NCBI RefSeq assembly: GCF_029760935.1
Contig: NZ_CP121684.1
Span: forward strand, 2,356,001 to 2,420,000
Direction of reading: 5' to 3'
DNA: 64,000 nt
Origin: Lysinibacter sp. HNR
GTDB taxonomy: Bacteria > Actinomycetota > Actinomycetes > Actinomycetales > Microbacteriaceae
The notes under the pieces were generated by a model. The model made no database searches and was not told the origin of the DNA. It was given only the letters and a program-made list of their open reading frames with translations. Positions within the stretch are counted from its first letter, which is position 1. Each line of letters begins with the position of its first letter. Of this stretch, positions 44,429 to 52,308 are shown piece by piece. A program made the translations under genes and the position numbers.

Positions 44429-46677
44429 CCCTCCAGATCGACCGCCCCTCGCTCACCAACAACGGTTTTGAGCTCGACGTCTCGGGTATGACCTGCGCCG
44501 CCTGCGCGGGCCGGGTCGAGCGCGCCCTCAACAAGCTCGACGGCGTCAACGCCACCGTCAACTACGCCACCGAACGAGCCGTGATCACCGGGATCGCCGA
44601 CACCGACGCTCCCCTCGCAATTCAACAGATCGAGAAGGCCGGATACCACGCCCACCTGCGCGACGGAGCGGATGACACCTGGTCACGGCGGGCCACCGAG
44701 ATCCGCATCACGTCGCTGCGTCGCCGTCTCGCGGTTGCCGCACTCCTCACCATTCCCCTCATGGACATCACCATTGTTCTTGCCCTCATCCCCGACTGGC
44801 GCTTCCCGGGGTGGGAGGCGCTCTGCGTGCTGCTCGCCGTGCCCATCGTCACCTGGGCGGCCTGGCCGTTCCACCGCGCCACCGTGAGAAACCTCAGGCA
44901 CGGCACCGTGAGCATGGACACCCTGGTCTCCCTCGGCATCACCGCCTCGTTTGGGTGGGCCGTCGCCACCCTCATCTTTGGCCTGGGGGAGGGCGGCGGA
45001 TACTGGCTCGGATTTGGCATCACCCCCGCCGGGGCAAACTCACTCTACCTCGATGTTGCCGCGGGAATGACCACGCTCCAGCTGGCCGGCCGCTACTTCG
45101 AAACCCGCTCCCGTCGCAAGGCGGGCGATGTGCTCGGCGCGCTGAGCGCCCTCGCCGCAACCCACGTGCGCATCCTCCGCGAGGGAGCAGAGACCGTGGA
45201 ACCGGCGGCCAACCTCCGCGTTAACGACGTGTTTGTGATCCTCCCCGGCGAAACGATCCCCGCCGACGGAACCGTCACCCGGGGCACCGCCGCCATCGAC
45301 ACCAGCATGATGACGGGCGAACCCGTTCCCGTCTCCGTCACCCCGGGCGACACCGTGATTGGAGGCACCATCAGCAGCGATGGCCGCCTCGAAATCACGG
45401 CAAACTCGGTGGGAGCGCACACCCAGCTTGCTCAGATGGCCGCCCTCACCGAACGGGCGCAGGCGCGCAAGGCGCACGTACAGGCACTGGTGGACCGTAT
45501 TGTCACCTGGTTTGTTCCCGCCGTTATTGTCCTGGCCATCCTGGTGGGTATCGGCTGGTCACTCACCGGAACCCCCGCCCAGCAGGCGTTTGGAATCGCC
45601 ATTAGTGTTCTCATCATCGCCTGTCCCTGCGCCCTGGGACTCGCCACCCCCACCGCCCTCATGGTGGGCATCGGGCGCGGAGCCACCCTCGGCATCCTCA
45701 TCAAGGGACACGACGCCCTCGAAGCCAGCGGCTCCATCACCACCGTGGTTCTCGATAAAACCGGAACCCTCACCACCGGCGACATGTCCGTCGAAAACAT
45801 CACCCCCCTGGGAGTGAGCAGCGACGAACTGCTGCACCTGGCCGCGTCCATCGAGCAGGGATCAGAACACACCATCGCCCGCGCCATCGAACGCGCGGCG
45901 GCGCCCCGCGTTCCGGCCCTGCTCCCCCTCGACAGCTTCACAGCCCTTCCCGGCCTCGGAGCCTCCGCCCGTATCACAGGCTCCGATTTTCTCATCGGCA
46001 ACGTCACTCTGCTCACCCAACACGACGTCCCCCTCACTCCCCCGGCGCAGGAGGCAATCGATCGCGCCGAGGATGCCGGACACACCGTCGTCCTCCTCGC
46101 CCGCGACAACGCCCTCCTCGGTGTGATCTCCCTCACCGACACCCTCAAACCTCGCGCCGACCGGGCTGTTGCCGCGCTCCGGGCTCAGGGCCTCGAGACG
46201 GTGCTGCTCACCGGAGACACCCCCGCGGCGGGCACGAGGGCCGCCGCGGAACTGGGCATCGATCGCGTCTACGCGGGTGTGCTCCCCACCCACAAAGCCG
46301 ACACCATCCGCCGCCTTCAGGAAGAGGGTAAGAAGGTCGCGATGGTTGGCGACGGTATTAACGATGCGGTTGCCCTGGCCACCGCTGACCTCGGACTCGC
46401 CGTGGTCAACGGCACCGATATCGCCCTCAAGGCCGCCGATATCATCCTCGTTCGCGAAGATCTCCTGGTCATTCCCGACGCCATCGCCCTCTCCCGCCGT
46501 ACCCTCCGCACCATTCGCACCAACCTCATCTGGGCCTTTGGGTACAACGTAGCTGCCATCCCCGTTGCCGCCGCGGGGCTACTCAACCCGCTCATCGCGG
46601 CGGCCGCGATGTCGCTCTCCTCGGTCTTTGTGGTGTACAACAGCCTCCGCATCCAGCGCCTGCGCCGGAGCCGATAG
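44425..46677 (+). CDS. copA: Copper-translocating P1B-type ATPase
   Basis: A 750-residue Cu+ exporter. The order is an N-terminal heavy-metal-binding domain with GMTCAACAGRVERAL (CxxC), eight membrane helices with the metal-binding CPC in IIACPCALGLATPTALMVG, the phosphorylated aspartate in DKTGTLTTG, the nucleotide-binding SEHTIA (usually SEHPLA; Thr-Ile in place of Pro-Leu), GDGINDAVALATADLG, and the last helices with FGYNVAAIPVAAAGLLNP and MSLSSVFVVYNSLR typical of Cu+ ATPases. The SEHP change is worth noting, as the His is kept but the Pro is lost. It is coupled to CopD-CtaG by a 4-base overlap. Confidence 0.95.
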   Translation: MTLQIDRPSLTNNGFELDVSGMTCAACAGRVERALNKLDGVNATVNYATERAVITGIADTDAPLAIQQIEKAGYHAHLRDGADDTWSRRATEIRITSLRRRLAVAALLTIPLMDITIVLALIPDWRFPGWEALCVLLAVPIVTWAAWPFHRATVRNLRHGTVSMDTLVSLGITASFGWAVATLIFGLGEGGGYWLGFGITPAGANSLYLDVAAGMTTLQLAGRYFETRSRRKAGDVLGALSALAATHVRILREGAETVEPAANLRVNDVFVILPGETIPADGTVTRGTAAIDTSMMTGEPVPVSVTPGDTVIGGTISSDGRLEITANSVGAHTQLAQMAALTERAQARKAHVQALVDRIVTWFVPAVIVLAILVGIGWSLTGTPAQQAFGIAISVLIIACPCALGLATPTALMVGIGRGATLGILIKGHDALEASGSITTVVLDKTGTLTTGDMSVENITPLGVSSDELLHLAASIEQGSEHTIARAIERAAAPRVPALLPLDSFTALPGLGASARITGSDFLIGNVTLLTQHDVPLTPPAQEAIDRAEDAGHTVVLLARDNALLGVISLTDTLKPRADRAVAALRAQGLETVLLTGDTPAAGTRAAAELGIDRVYAGVLPTHKADTIRRLQEEGKKVAMVGDGINDAVALATADLGLAVVNGTDIALKAADIILVREDLLVIPDAIALSRRTLRTIRTNLIWAFGYNVAAIPVAAAGLLNPLIAAAAMSLSSVFVVYNSLRIQRLRRSR

Positions 46678-46736
46678 GCTCGCAGCAGCAACCCCCGGAA
46701 CGATCAGGTATTACAACAACCACTCGAGCTCAAAGT

Positions 46737-48011
46737 TTAATCGACAGACACCTTCGGTGCGGGGCACTCTCCAGGCGCGGGAAGAATTCCGCTCAGGAGA
46801 TAGTCAGCAGCACGCTGGGTAGGACAGGTAAAGCTACCGGTGAGCCCGTGGAACGGGCCGGGCATGGTGAGCAAAGTTCCACCCGTCGCGCGAGCGACGG
46901 CTTGCGCCCCGGCCAGGGGCGTTCGAGCGTCTTTTGTGCTGTTAATGATCAGCGGTTTCGGGGAGTCCTTGAAGCTGAGGGTTCCGACGGGAGCACGCGT
47001 TGGCCACAGCACACAGGGTGCCCGGCTGGTGAGCACGTCGGCCTGCTCTTCCAGACTGAGACCCCAGGCTGCAAGACCCGCGGGAGAGGTGGGCCAAGTG
47101 AAGTCCGTGCAGAGGTAGGCGAGGTCTTGCGAGTACGAGGGAAAAGCAGGGTAAGACTTCTGCAACTCCGTCAAAGCAGCAGCGAATCCTTCTGCGATTT
47201 TCGGGTCGCGATCGGTTCCGTAGCTCGCTTTGGCCGTTTCAAGATCGAGAGAATCGTTCAGAGACCGCACAGGTCCGGAAACGGTTGGGTCCACGACACC
47301 GTCGAGGATCATAGTGCGAACCCGGTCGGGGTGTTCAGCGAGGTAGGCTTGCCCGAGAAGCGTGCCATAGGAGATGGCGAGCATGTTCACCTGGTCCACT
47401 TTGAGCGCTTCGCGCACAGCCTCCAGATCCCGAACTCCGGCTCGGATTCCGGCGGTGAAGACAGGATCTTCTCGATTTGTTTGACACTCAGCCAGCTGAC
47501 GCTTGAGCTGTGGTTCGTAAGCTGACCAGTCCTCGTCAATGCTCGATGCTTCGAATGCCGGGGGGTCATCAATCTCGCAGGTGGTCGGTGAGCTTGCTCC
47601 GAAGCCGCGCCGATCGTAGCCAACGATATCGAAGTTGTCGCGGATGGATTGCGGGGCTCGGGCCGCGAAACTGGCCTGAAAGAGCGCCCCGGAGATCGTG
47701 GGGCCTCCGGGGTCAACGATGAGTATTCCGCGAGAGGTCTTTTCCGCCGGAGTAAGCGCTACCGCTAGGCGAACCTGCGTTGCGTTTTCGTTCGACTCCT
47801 GACCAACTTCGACTCCCATGCATTGGCGTTTCACTTGCCCGGGCAGCGGACAGTCTTTCCATTTTCCTGCAGGGTATGTGGCTTCCGGGAAGACCGTCGC
47901 AGCGGCGGAACCAGCGTTGAGGGGCGCGCAGGATACAAGAGGGATTGCCAGGAGCGCTACTAGCGCAGAGGCACCCACCCATCGAGAAATAGTGGGAGAG
48001 AAACGAATCAT
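46737..48011 (-). CDS. TAP-like alpha/beta hydrolase lipoprotein
   Basis: A 424-residue protein with a lipobox (LAIPLVSCAPL; Cys near residue 28), the hydrolase pieces VDPGGPTISG, VGYDRRGFGASSP, nucleophile elbow AISYGTLLGQAYLAEHPDRV, a TAP cap region (CVLWPT), the acid in STKDARTPLAG and the histidine in GPFHGLTG. All three catalytic positions look intact, unlike the sister gene at 2.6 kb. The cap is short compared with family members of 500 residues. Tripeptidyl-aminopeptidase or proline-iminopeptidase-like activity is possible; not known. Convergent with copA. Confidence 0.82.
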   Translation of the reverse strand: MIRFSPTISRWVGASALVALLAIPLVSCAPLNAGSAAATVFPEATYPAGKWKDCPLPGQVKRQCMGVEVGQESNENATQVRLAVALTPAEKTSRGILIVDPGGPTISGALFQASFAARAPQSIRDNFDIVGYDRRGFGASSPTTCEIDDPPAFEASSIDEDWSAYEPQLKRQLAECQTNREDPVFTAGIRAGVRDLEAVREALKVDQVNMLAISYGTLLGQAYLAEHPDRVRTMILDGVVDPTVSGPVRSLNDSLDLETAKASYGTDRDPKIAEGFAAALTELQKSYPAFPSYSQDLAYLCTDFTWPTSPAGLAAWGLSLEEQADVLTSRAPCVLWPTRAPVGTLSFKDSPKPLIINSTKDARTPLAGAQAVARATGGTLLTMPGPFHGLTGSFTCPTQRAADYLLSGILPAPGECPAPKVSVD

Positions 48012-48407
48012 GCCATTCAGCTTTCCACGTCCTGAAAATCGATGCGTCGACCGTTGGTACTATTTACGTCGTTCTGAGGTGCCAAACTCGCGAGCTCGTA
48101 TCCGGTCTTCATCGAAGCGGTAGTGCCAAGTGGTCGTAGCAACACTCTCTCCACGAAGGAGTCGCTCGAACCCTTCTCGCAGGGTCAGGAACCCAAACGT
48201 TTCACGGCTCTCCTCATGTTTCCGTGGCCCAGCCCCCTCCCGGGAGGCGAGCCGAGGGCCCTACACGTCCCATCGATCCGATCACTCCATGACGGGTAAG
48301 AGAACGCTGGAAATTCCCACTTCGAAATTGGCCGTATTGCACACTCTTAACCGACATCGTCGCGAAACTCGTTCTCGGTAGCGGGGGGCGTGGCAACCGT
48401 CGTTTCA

Positions 48408-48425
48408 GACTAGTCAAGACTAGTC
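48408..48425. promoter_or_regulatory. Twin GACTAGTC palindromes, ten bases apart
   Basis: GACTAGTCAAGACTAGTC: two copies of a self-complementary octamer with centres 10 bases apart, thus on the same face of the helix. A related CTAGTC occurs again near 48500. It may be a binding site of a dimeric regulator. Confidence 0.45.
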
Positions 48426-48574
48426 AGTTCGGATAATGCTTCACACATGCAGCAGAAATTTAAGGCTTACGCGAAGGTCTTTTGAGGCTTCTCTTTGGCT
48501 AGTCTATGCTCACATTGTGCATCAGATACAGCCCAAATTTGCGGTTAGTAGATAAAATCACTAAGTTTATTTTA

Positions 48575-48675
48575 ACAGCACAATTTGGGTTCTTGTTTTT
48601 GGGGCATTCAGCGTCGATTTGATAATACAGCACAATTTGGGTTCTTGTTTTTGGGGCATTCAGCGTCGATTTGAT
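48575..48675. repeat. Tandem pair of identical 49-base repeats
   Basis: Two exact copies of a 49-base unit (begins ACAGCACAATTTGGGTTCTT; 48575-48623 and 48627-48675), separated by AAT, period 52. They end 88 bases before the ATG of the secreted protein gene. The unit contains a T5 run after TTG but no inverted repeat. Confidence 0.95.
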
Positions 48676-48763
48676 CATTACGAATTGTGGTGTTTCTCTT
48701 GCACTTTTTCCATATTTAGTGCGTTTCAAAAATCAGAGTTGATTTGAAAGGTCTAGAGACAAT

Positions 48764-50140
48764 ATGACTCTTATACAAAAAATAATTGGCGCAACAACAG
48801 CCATAGGGCTTGTGCTTGGAGGATCACAAGTAGCCGTTGCTCTCGAACCAGAGGGCACCTTGCCCGAAGAGAGCGAGATATCGATCGAGAGCACGGATGA
48901 TGGTTTTGTGTTTGCTGACAGCACTGGAGCGGAACTAGGGTTGACTCGCGAATTTGCTTCAGAGGGCGAAGTGATTAGCCTCCAAGAAGATTCAGAAGGA
49001 GAGCCGGTAATCACTACTGAACTCTTTGGTCTTCCCCTTGAGGGAACAAGTCCGGAGTATTATCAGGAAACGGTAACCGCAGCGCAAACGGAATCTGAGC
49101 CGGAATTTATTCCGAGCGATTCGCCCGCTGAAAGTTTTAAATTAACTCCCGCCGAGACCGCTTTTGATGAGAATCTTCTCGAACCAGTTCTAGCTTATGC
49201 GGCTAAACCTAACTCTGTTGAATTTCTCCTCGCCGGAGGGGAAGCCTCCGCAGAGCAGCAAAACATAAAGCTGGAAGTCGTTCGAGATGGCAAACTTCTT
49301 GCCAATACAGACGGACCTGTTTTTACTGATCAAAACGTTCAGTCTAATACCACGTATCAATACGAAATTTTTAAAACTGAAAAAACAGATTCCCCGACGC
49401 CCTCCTCGGATGAAGCCGTGCCCGGAAGCCTCCTAACGCTGACCGTAACAACCCCACCAGCAAAAATGACTGACGCGGTGAAGTCACGAGCAGCACGTGC
49501 CAGCGTACAGTATTCGACCGCTTATATGCACACCACGTTTATTGAAGAGAGATATGCACCTGTAGGATCTCCGGAGAAACTTGGGTGTGGCGCTTGGCCA
49601 CATGAGGATTTGAAGTTTGGCGGAGATAATCGTTATTTTAAGACCCCCACCTACCTAGCACCTAACCAGGCGGAGGACTATCGAACGATGATGTTTGTTA
49701 ATATTAACTGGGAAAACCCCTACCCATATAACGTCATTTGGACGAGAAATGTTGGTGTGACCAAAAAATATATAAATGGCGGTCTTCTTGAGTCACGCAA
49801 AGCCTCGATGGATGGAATGAATGTAAGAGTCATAGGAGCTAACACGAGCACGGCTTCGGTTGTTGTAGAACATTCCTCAGGGAATCCGTTCTGTGGACTT
49901 GGTGCAATTACCTATCGTGATGAGGTTCGCTTCTGGAGGAGTGCTCAAACCGTACAGGTGACTGGCTGGCGGTTTCCAGTTCCGAGCCATGAACTATCAG
50001 TGCGTTTTGACAATCAATACTTAGATACGGGATCTTTTTGGCTTCCAATGAACTGGAGAGTCAATCACGGGTTTGGCTGCTTACTGGGAGGCTGCGATAG
50101 AGATTTGTACACCTCTCAAACGATAAACCCCCTCGGCTAG
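48764..50140 (+). CDS. Secreted protein with FN3-like and DUF3238-like domains
   Basis: A 458-residue protein. Signal peptide to about residue 26 (GGSQVAVALEP), then an acidic N-terminal part (Glu/Asp/Ser, about 27-145), an FN3-like domain (about 145-235; FLLAGGEASAEQQ and NTTYQYEIFKTEK), then a C-terminal domain of about 215 residues. The latter has FGGDNRYF, RTMMFVNI, TRNVGVTKKY and HELSVRFDN, resembling DUF3238 proteins of Bacillus as I recall them. Function unknown. Codon use is AT-leaning compared with the genome. It is followed after 12 bases by two tandem copies of a membrane protein gene, so the three may form a system, for instance exported effector and protective membrane proteins. 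Confidence 0.7.
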   Translation: MTLIQKIIGATTAIGLVLGGSQVAVALEPEGTLPEESEISIESTDDGFVFADSTGAELGLTREFASEGEVISLQEDSEGEPVITTELFGLPLEGTSPEYYQETVTAAQTESEPEFIPSDSPAESFKLTPAETAFDENLLEPVLAYAAKPNSVEFLLAGGEASAEQQNIKLEVVRDGKLLANTDGPVFTDQNVQSNTTYQYEIFKTEKTDSPTPSSDEAVPGSLLTLTVTTPPAKMTDAVKSRAARASVQYSTAYMHTTFIEERYAPVGSPEKLGCGAWPHEDLKFGGDNRYFKTPTYLAPNQAEDYRTMMFVNINWENPYPYNVIWTRNVGVTKKYINGGLLESRKASMDGMNVRVIGANTSTASVVVEHSSGNPFCGLGAITYRDEVRFWRSAQTVQVTGWRFPVPSHELSVRFDNQYLDTGSFWLPMNWRVNHGFGCLLGGCDRDLYTSQTINPLG

Positions 50141-50152
50141 AAGAAGACGCAA

Positions 50153-50662
50153 ATGGCAGCCAATAAAGAAAACAAAAAGCAAAGACCTTCACTCTGGGCA
50201 CCTCGGCTACACTTCTTGATTGGCTGCCTTTTGGCGTTCGATCTATTTATGATGGGATTGCTTATAGTGCACCCTCATATTTTCAGTCTTTTCTTTATTG
50301 CGGGCATGACTCTACAGGGGTCCTTATTCATTTCACTTTTAGTCCTCCTCGTGGGAATTTGGCCATTTCGGTGGATTATTAGCCAAAACCCGGTGGTTCA
50401 GCCCCTGTTGTTTGGCTTTATCGGTGGAGGACTTTTTCTGACAATTACCGTGGGGGTCGGTTTTATCCTTGACGGACGAAACGGGATGCTTCCAGGTCTG
50501 ATTGTCATGTTTTTTCCGAGTCTTGTTTTCTTCGCGGGAGGGATATTTGCGGTACTTTCCCAAAAATACAAAAAAGTATTCTTTATTGGGATACTCTTTG
50601 TGTCTATATTCATTGCAGCATGTATCGCCGTTTGCATTTTCTCGATTCTTGCGGGAGCGTAG
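50153..50662 (+). CDS. Membrane protein of unknown function, tandem copy 1
   Basis: A 169-residue protein with a basic N-terminus (NKENKKQRPSLWAPRLH) and five predicted membrane helices (about residues 20-42, 45-72, 82-105, 112-132 and 140-165). I do not recognise the family. The next gene is its paralogue of the same length. It starts 12 bases after the secreted protein gene, without a strong ribosome-binding site, suggesting translational coupling. Small, multi-helix, lying behind an exported protein: immunity or export partner are possible roles, unproven. Confidence 0.72.
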   Translation: MAANKENKKQRPSLWAPRLHFLIGCLLAFDLFMMGLLIVHPHIFSLFFIAGMTLQGSLFISLLVLLVGIWPFRWIISQNPVVQPLLFGFIGGGLFLTITVGVGFILDGRNGMLPGLIVMFFPSLVFFAGGIFAVLSQKYKKVFFIGILFVSIFIAACIAVCIFSILAGA

Positions 50663-50703
50663 ACCCAGACCATAGGCTCCGTGACAATTAGAAGCAGACG
50701 CAA

Positions 50704-51213
50704 ATGGTAGCCAACAAAGAAAGCAAAAGACAAAGACCTTCACTCTGGGCACCTCGGCTACGCTTCTTGGTTGGCTGCCTCTTGGCGTTCGACCTGTTTA
50801 TGCTGGGACTGCTTATAGCGCACCCTCATGATGCCAGTATTTTCTTCATTGCGGGCACGACTCTACAGGGATCCCTACTCATTTCCCTTTTAGCTCTCCT
50901 AGTGGGAATTTGGCCGCTTCGATGGATTATTAGCCACGAAACCGTGCTTCAGCCCCCATTGTTTGGACTTGTAGGCGGAGGGCTCTTTCTAACAACTATC
51001 GCGGGACTCGGATTTATCCTCGACGGACAAGCCGGAATAGTTCCAGGCCTAATGATCACGTTCCTTCCGAGCCTTGCTTTTTCCGCGGGAGGAGTATTTG
51101 TGGTACTTTCCCAAAAATATAAGAAAATATTATTTATTGGAATAGTATTTGTATCTATATTTACGGCATTGTGCGTGATTGCTTTCTTTTTCTTGATTCT
51201 TACGGGAACGTAA
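50704..51213 (+). CDS. Membrane protein of unknown function, tandem copy 2
   Basis: A 169-residue paralogue of the preceding gene, alignable without gaps and about 70% identical by eye. The DNA repeat starts before the ATG (GACGCAAATGG is shared) so the duplication covers the upstream leader. Differences are concentrated in helices 3 to 5, as expected if the copies have diverged under selection or with drift. The stop lies inside the overlapping frame of the next predicted gene. Confidence 0.72.
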   Translation: MVANKESKRQRPSLWAPRLRFLVGCLLAFDLFMLGLLIAHPHDASIFFIAGTTLQGSLLISLLALLVGIWPLRWIISHETVLQPPLFGLVGGGLFLTTIAGLGFILDGQAGIVPGLMITFLPSLAFSAGGVFVVLSQKYKKILFIGIVFVSIFTALCVIAFFFLILTGT

Positions 51214-51254
51214 ACACTGAGGCACCAACCCATCTGAGCCTTTGGATATCCAGT

Positions 51255-51881
51255 GTGGCCGCCTACGTCGGAGTCGATAGAGTCATCCTGAAACGCGGGG
51301 ACCGTAGCGGCGACAGGAGTCAGAGTGAAACGATCGATCGGATAACCCTCGGGGTACTTTGCCTCGGTATTCTCGCGCTACCCTTCATCGTGGGATACAC
51401 GGCAATCGGCCGCAGTATCGGACAGGAATGGGTCAGTCTTAACGGACCGGAACCGGTATGGCCAGCAGTTGTCGGACCCAGTTCCCTGTGTGTCATCGTG
51501 ATCAGCGGAGTGGTCTTGCTGACCCTTATCCTCGTGGCGATCATGCGAAACCTCGTTCAGAGGCGAACACAGAAAAACGAGGTGGCCGCACACCGCTCGA
51601 ACCGTGAAACAACCGCTTATATCGTTCTGAAATATCTACTCAAAGGAAACCTGTACAGCCGATCTGAGCCCAATGACATCCATAATTACAGTTTTTTAGG
51701 GCGGGAACGGCCAGCTCCCATCGAAGTGAACCACTCGGAACATCAGGTATTTGTCACCCTTGAATCAAAGAAAGTGAGAATAAAAATGAAGAAGTGCGCC
51801 CCGGGAGGCTCCAAGATCGTGCACGATAGAGCTGATAGTTGTTCCGGAAGGAGGAACCCTCATTGCGCAATCGAACCATAA
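51255..51881 (+). CDS. Possible membrane protein with uncertain start
   Basis: A frame with two membrane segments (about residues 30-50 and 75-100 from this start; LGVLCLGILALPFIVGYTA and VVGPSSLCVIVISGVVLL) and a charged C-terminal part with NHSEHQVFVTLESKKVRIK. The only in-frame starts are GTG at 51255 and GTG at 51171, and neither has a ribosome-binding site; the latter lies inside the preceding gene. The last 30 residues (KKCAPGGSKIVHDRADS) look unlike a normal ending. It may be truncated at the 5' end by the duplication upstream, or be a frameshifted remnant. Ends 18 bases into the next gene. Confidence 0.4.
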   Translation: MAAYVGVDRVILKRGDRSGDRSQSETIDRITLGVLCLGILALPFIVGYTAIGRSIGQEWVSLNGPEPVWPAVVGPSSLCVIVISGVVLLTLILVAIMRNLVQRRTQKNEVAAHRSNRETTAYIVLKYLLKGNLYSRSEPNDIHNYSFLGRERPAPIEVNHSEHQVFVTLESKKVRIKMKKCAPGGSKIVHDRADSCSGRRNPHCAIEP

Positions 51882-52228
51882 TACGTATTGAAGACGATCA
51901 ACTAACAGTGCTACCGCAGGGATTGGATCGCCTGTGGTGCTGTCGAAAACAGGTCAACGTGTCGCTGGCAAAGGTCACGGATGTTCGGACCACGCACAAC
52001 CCGGCCCGTATCCCTATTGGACGACGTGGTCCGGGCCTCGACTTTATGGGAAAACTATGTGGCACCTTCCACCTCAACGGGGAAAAACACTTTTGGAACT
52101 ACTCGGGCTCCGGGGTGGCGCTCAGCATAAAGCTCACCCCTGATCAAAACTTTCAGAGGCTGGTGCTATCCACTGACAGTCCAGAGGATATTAAACACAA
52201 CATCTTGACTGCAATGTCGTCGCTTTAG
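51863..52228 (+). CDS. Small conserved protein of unknown function, possibly PH-like
   Basis: A 121-residue soluble protein starting with TTG at 51863, chosen because GGAAGGAGG sits 8 bases upstream. It reads IRIEDDQLTVLPQGLDRLWC, then VSLAKVTDVRTTHNPA, RRGPGLDFMGKLCGTFHLNG and KHFWNYSGSGVALSIKL. This pattern (beta strands with a PGL....G.F..+G...FW motif) is shared with small actinobacterial proteins that I think have a PH-like fold. Function unknown. It lies 80 bases ahead of the histidine kinase gene. Confidence 0.65.
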   Translation: MRNRTIIRIEDDQLTVLPQGLDRLWCCRKQVNVSLAKVTDVRTTHNPARIPIGRRGPGLDFMGKLCGTFHLNGEKHFWNYSGSGVALSIKLTPDQNFQRLVLSTDSPEDIKHNILTAMSSL

Positions 52229-52308
52229 CCTAGTGCGATTAGACCCCACGGCGGGGTCGACCCACCGGCTCCGCCACAGCACAACCCACACCGCGATAGC
52301 ATTATCGA

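Larger units (their letters stand above)
48012..48763. other. Non-coding 752-base region with repeats before the secreted protein gene
   Basis: No gene is convincing here. The part up to about 48.4 kb is GC-rich, with no stop-free frame that looks real; from 48.4 kb it becomes AT-rich. It holds the twin GACTAGTC palindromes and the 52-base tandem repeat listed separately, and should contain the promoter for the secreted protein gene. Confidence 0.55.

Noticed and set aside
45432-46148. A 238-codon minus-strand frame
   Set aside because: Antisense to the catalytic core of copA, whose motifs are certain; composition is typical of a shadow.
48499-48729. Minus-strand frame of 76 codons through the 52-base repeats
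   Set aside because: Its repeats in protein follow only from the DNA repeats; there is no ribosome-binding site or known domain.
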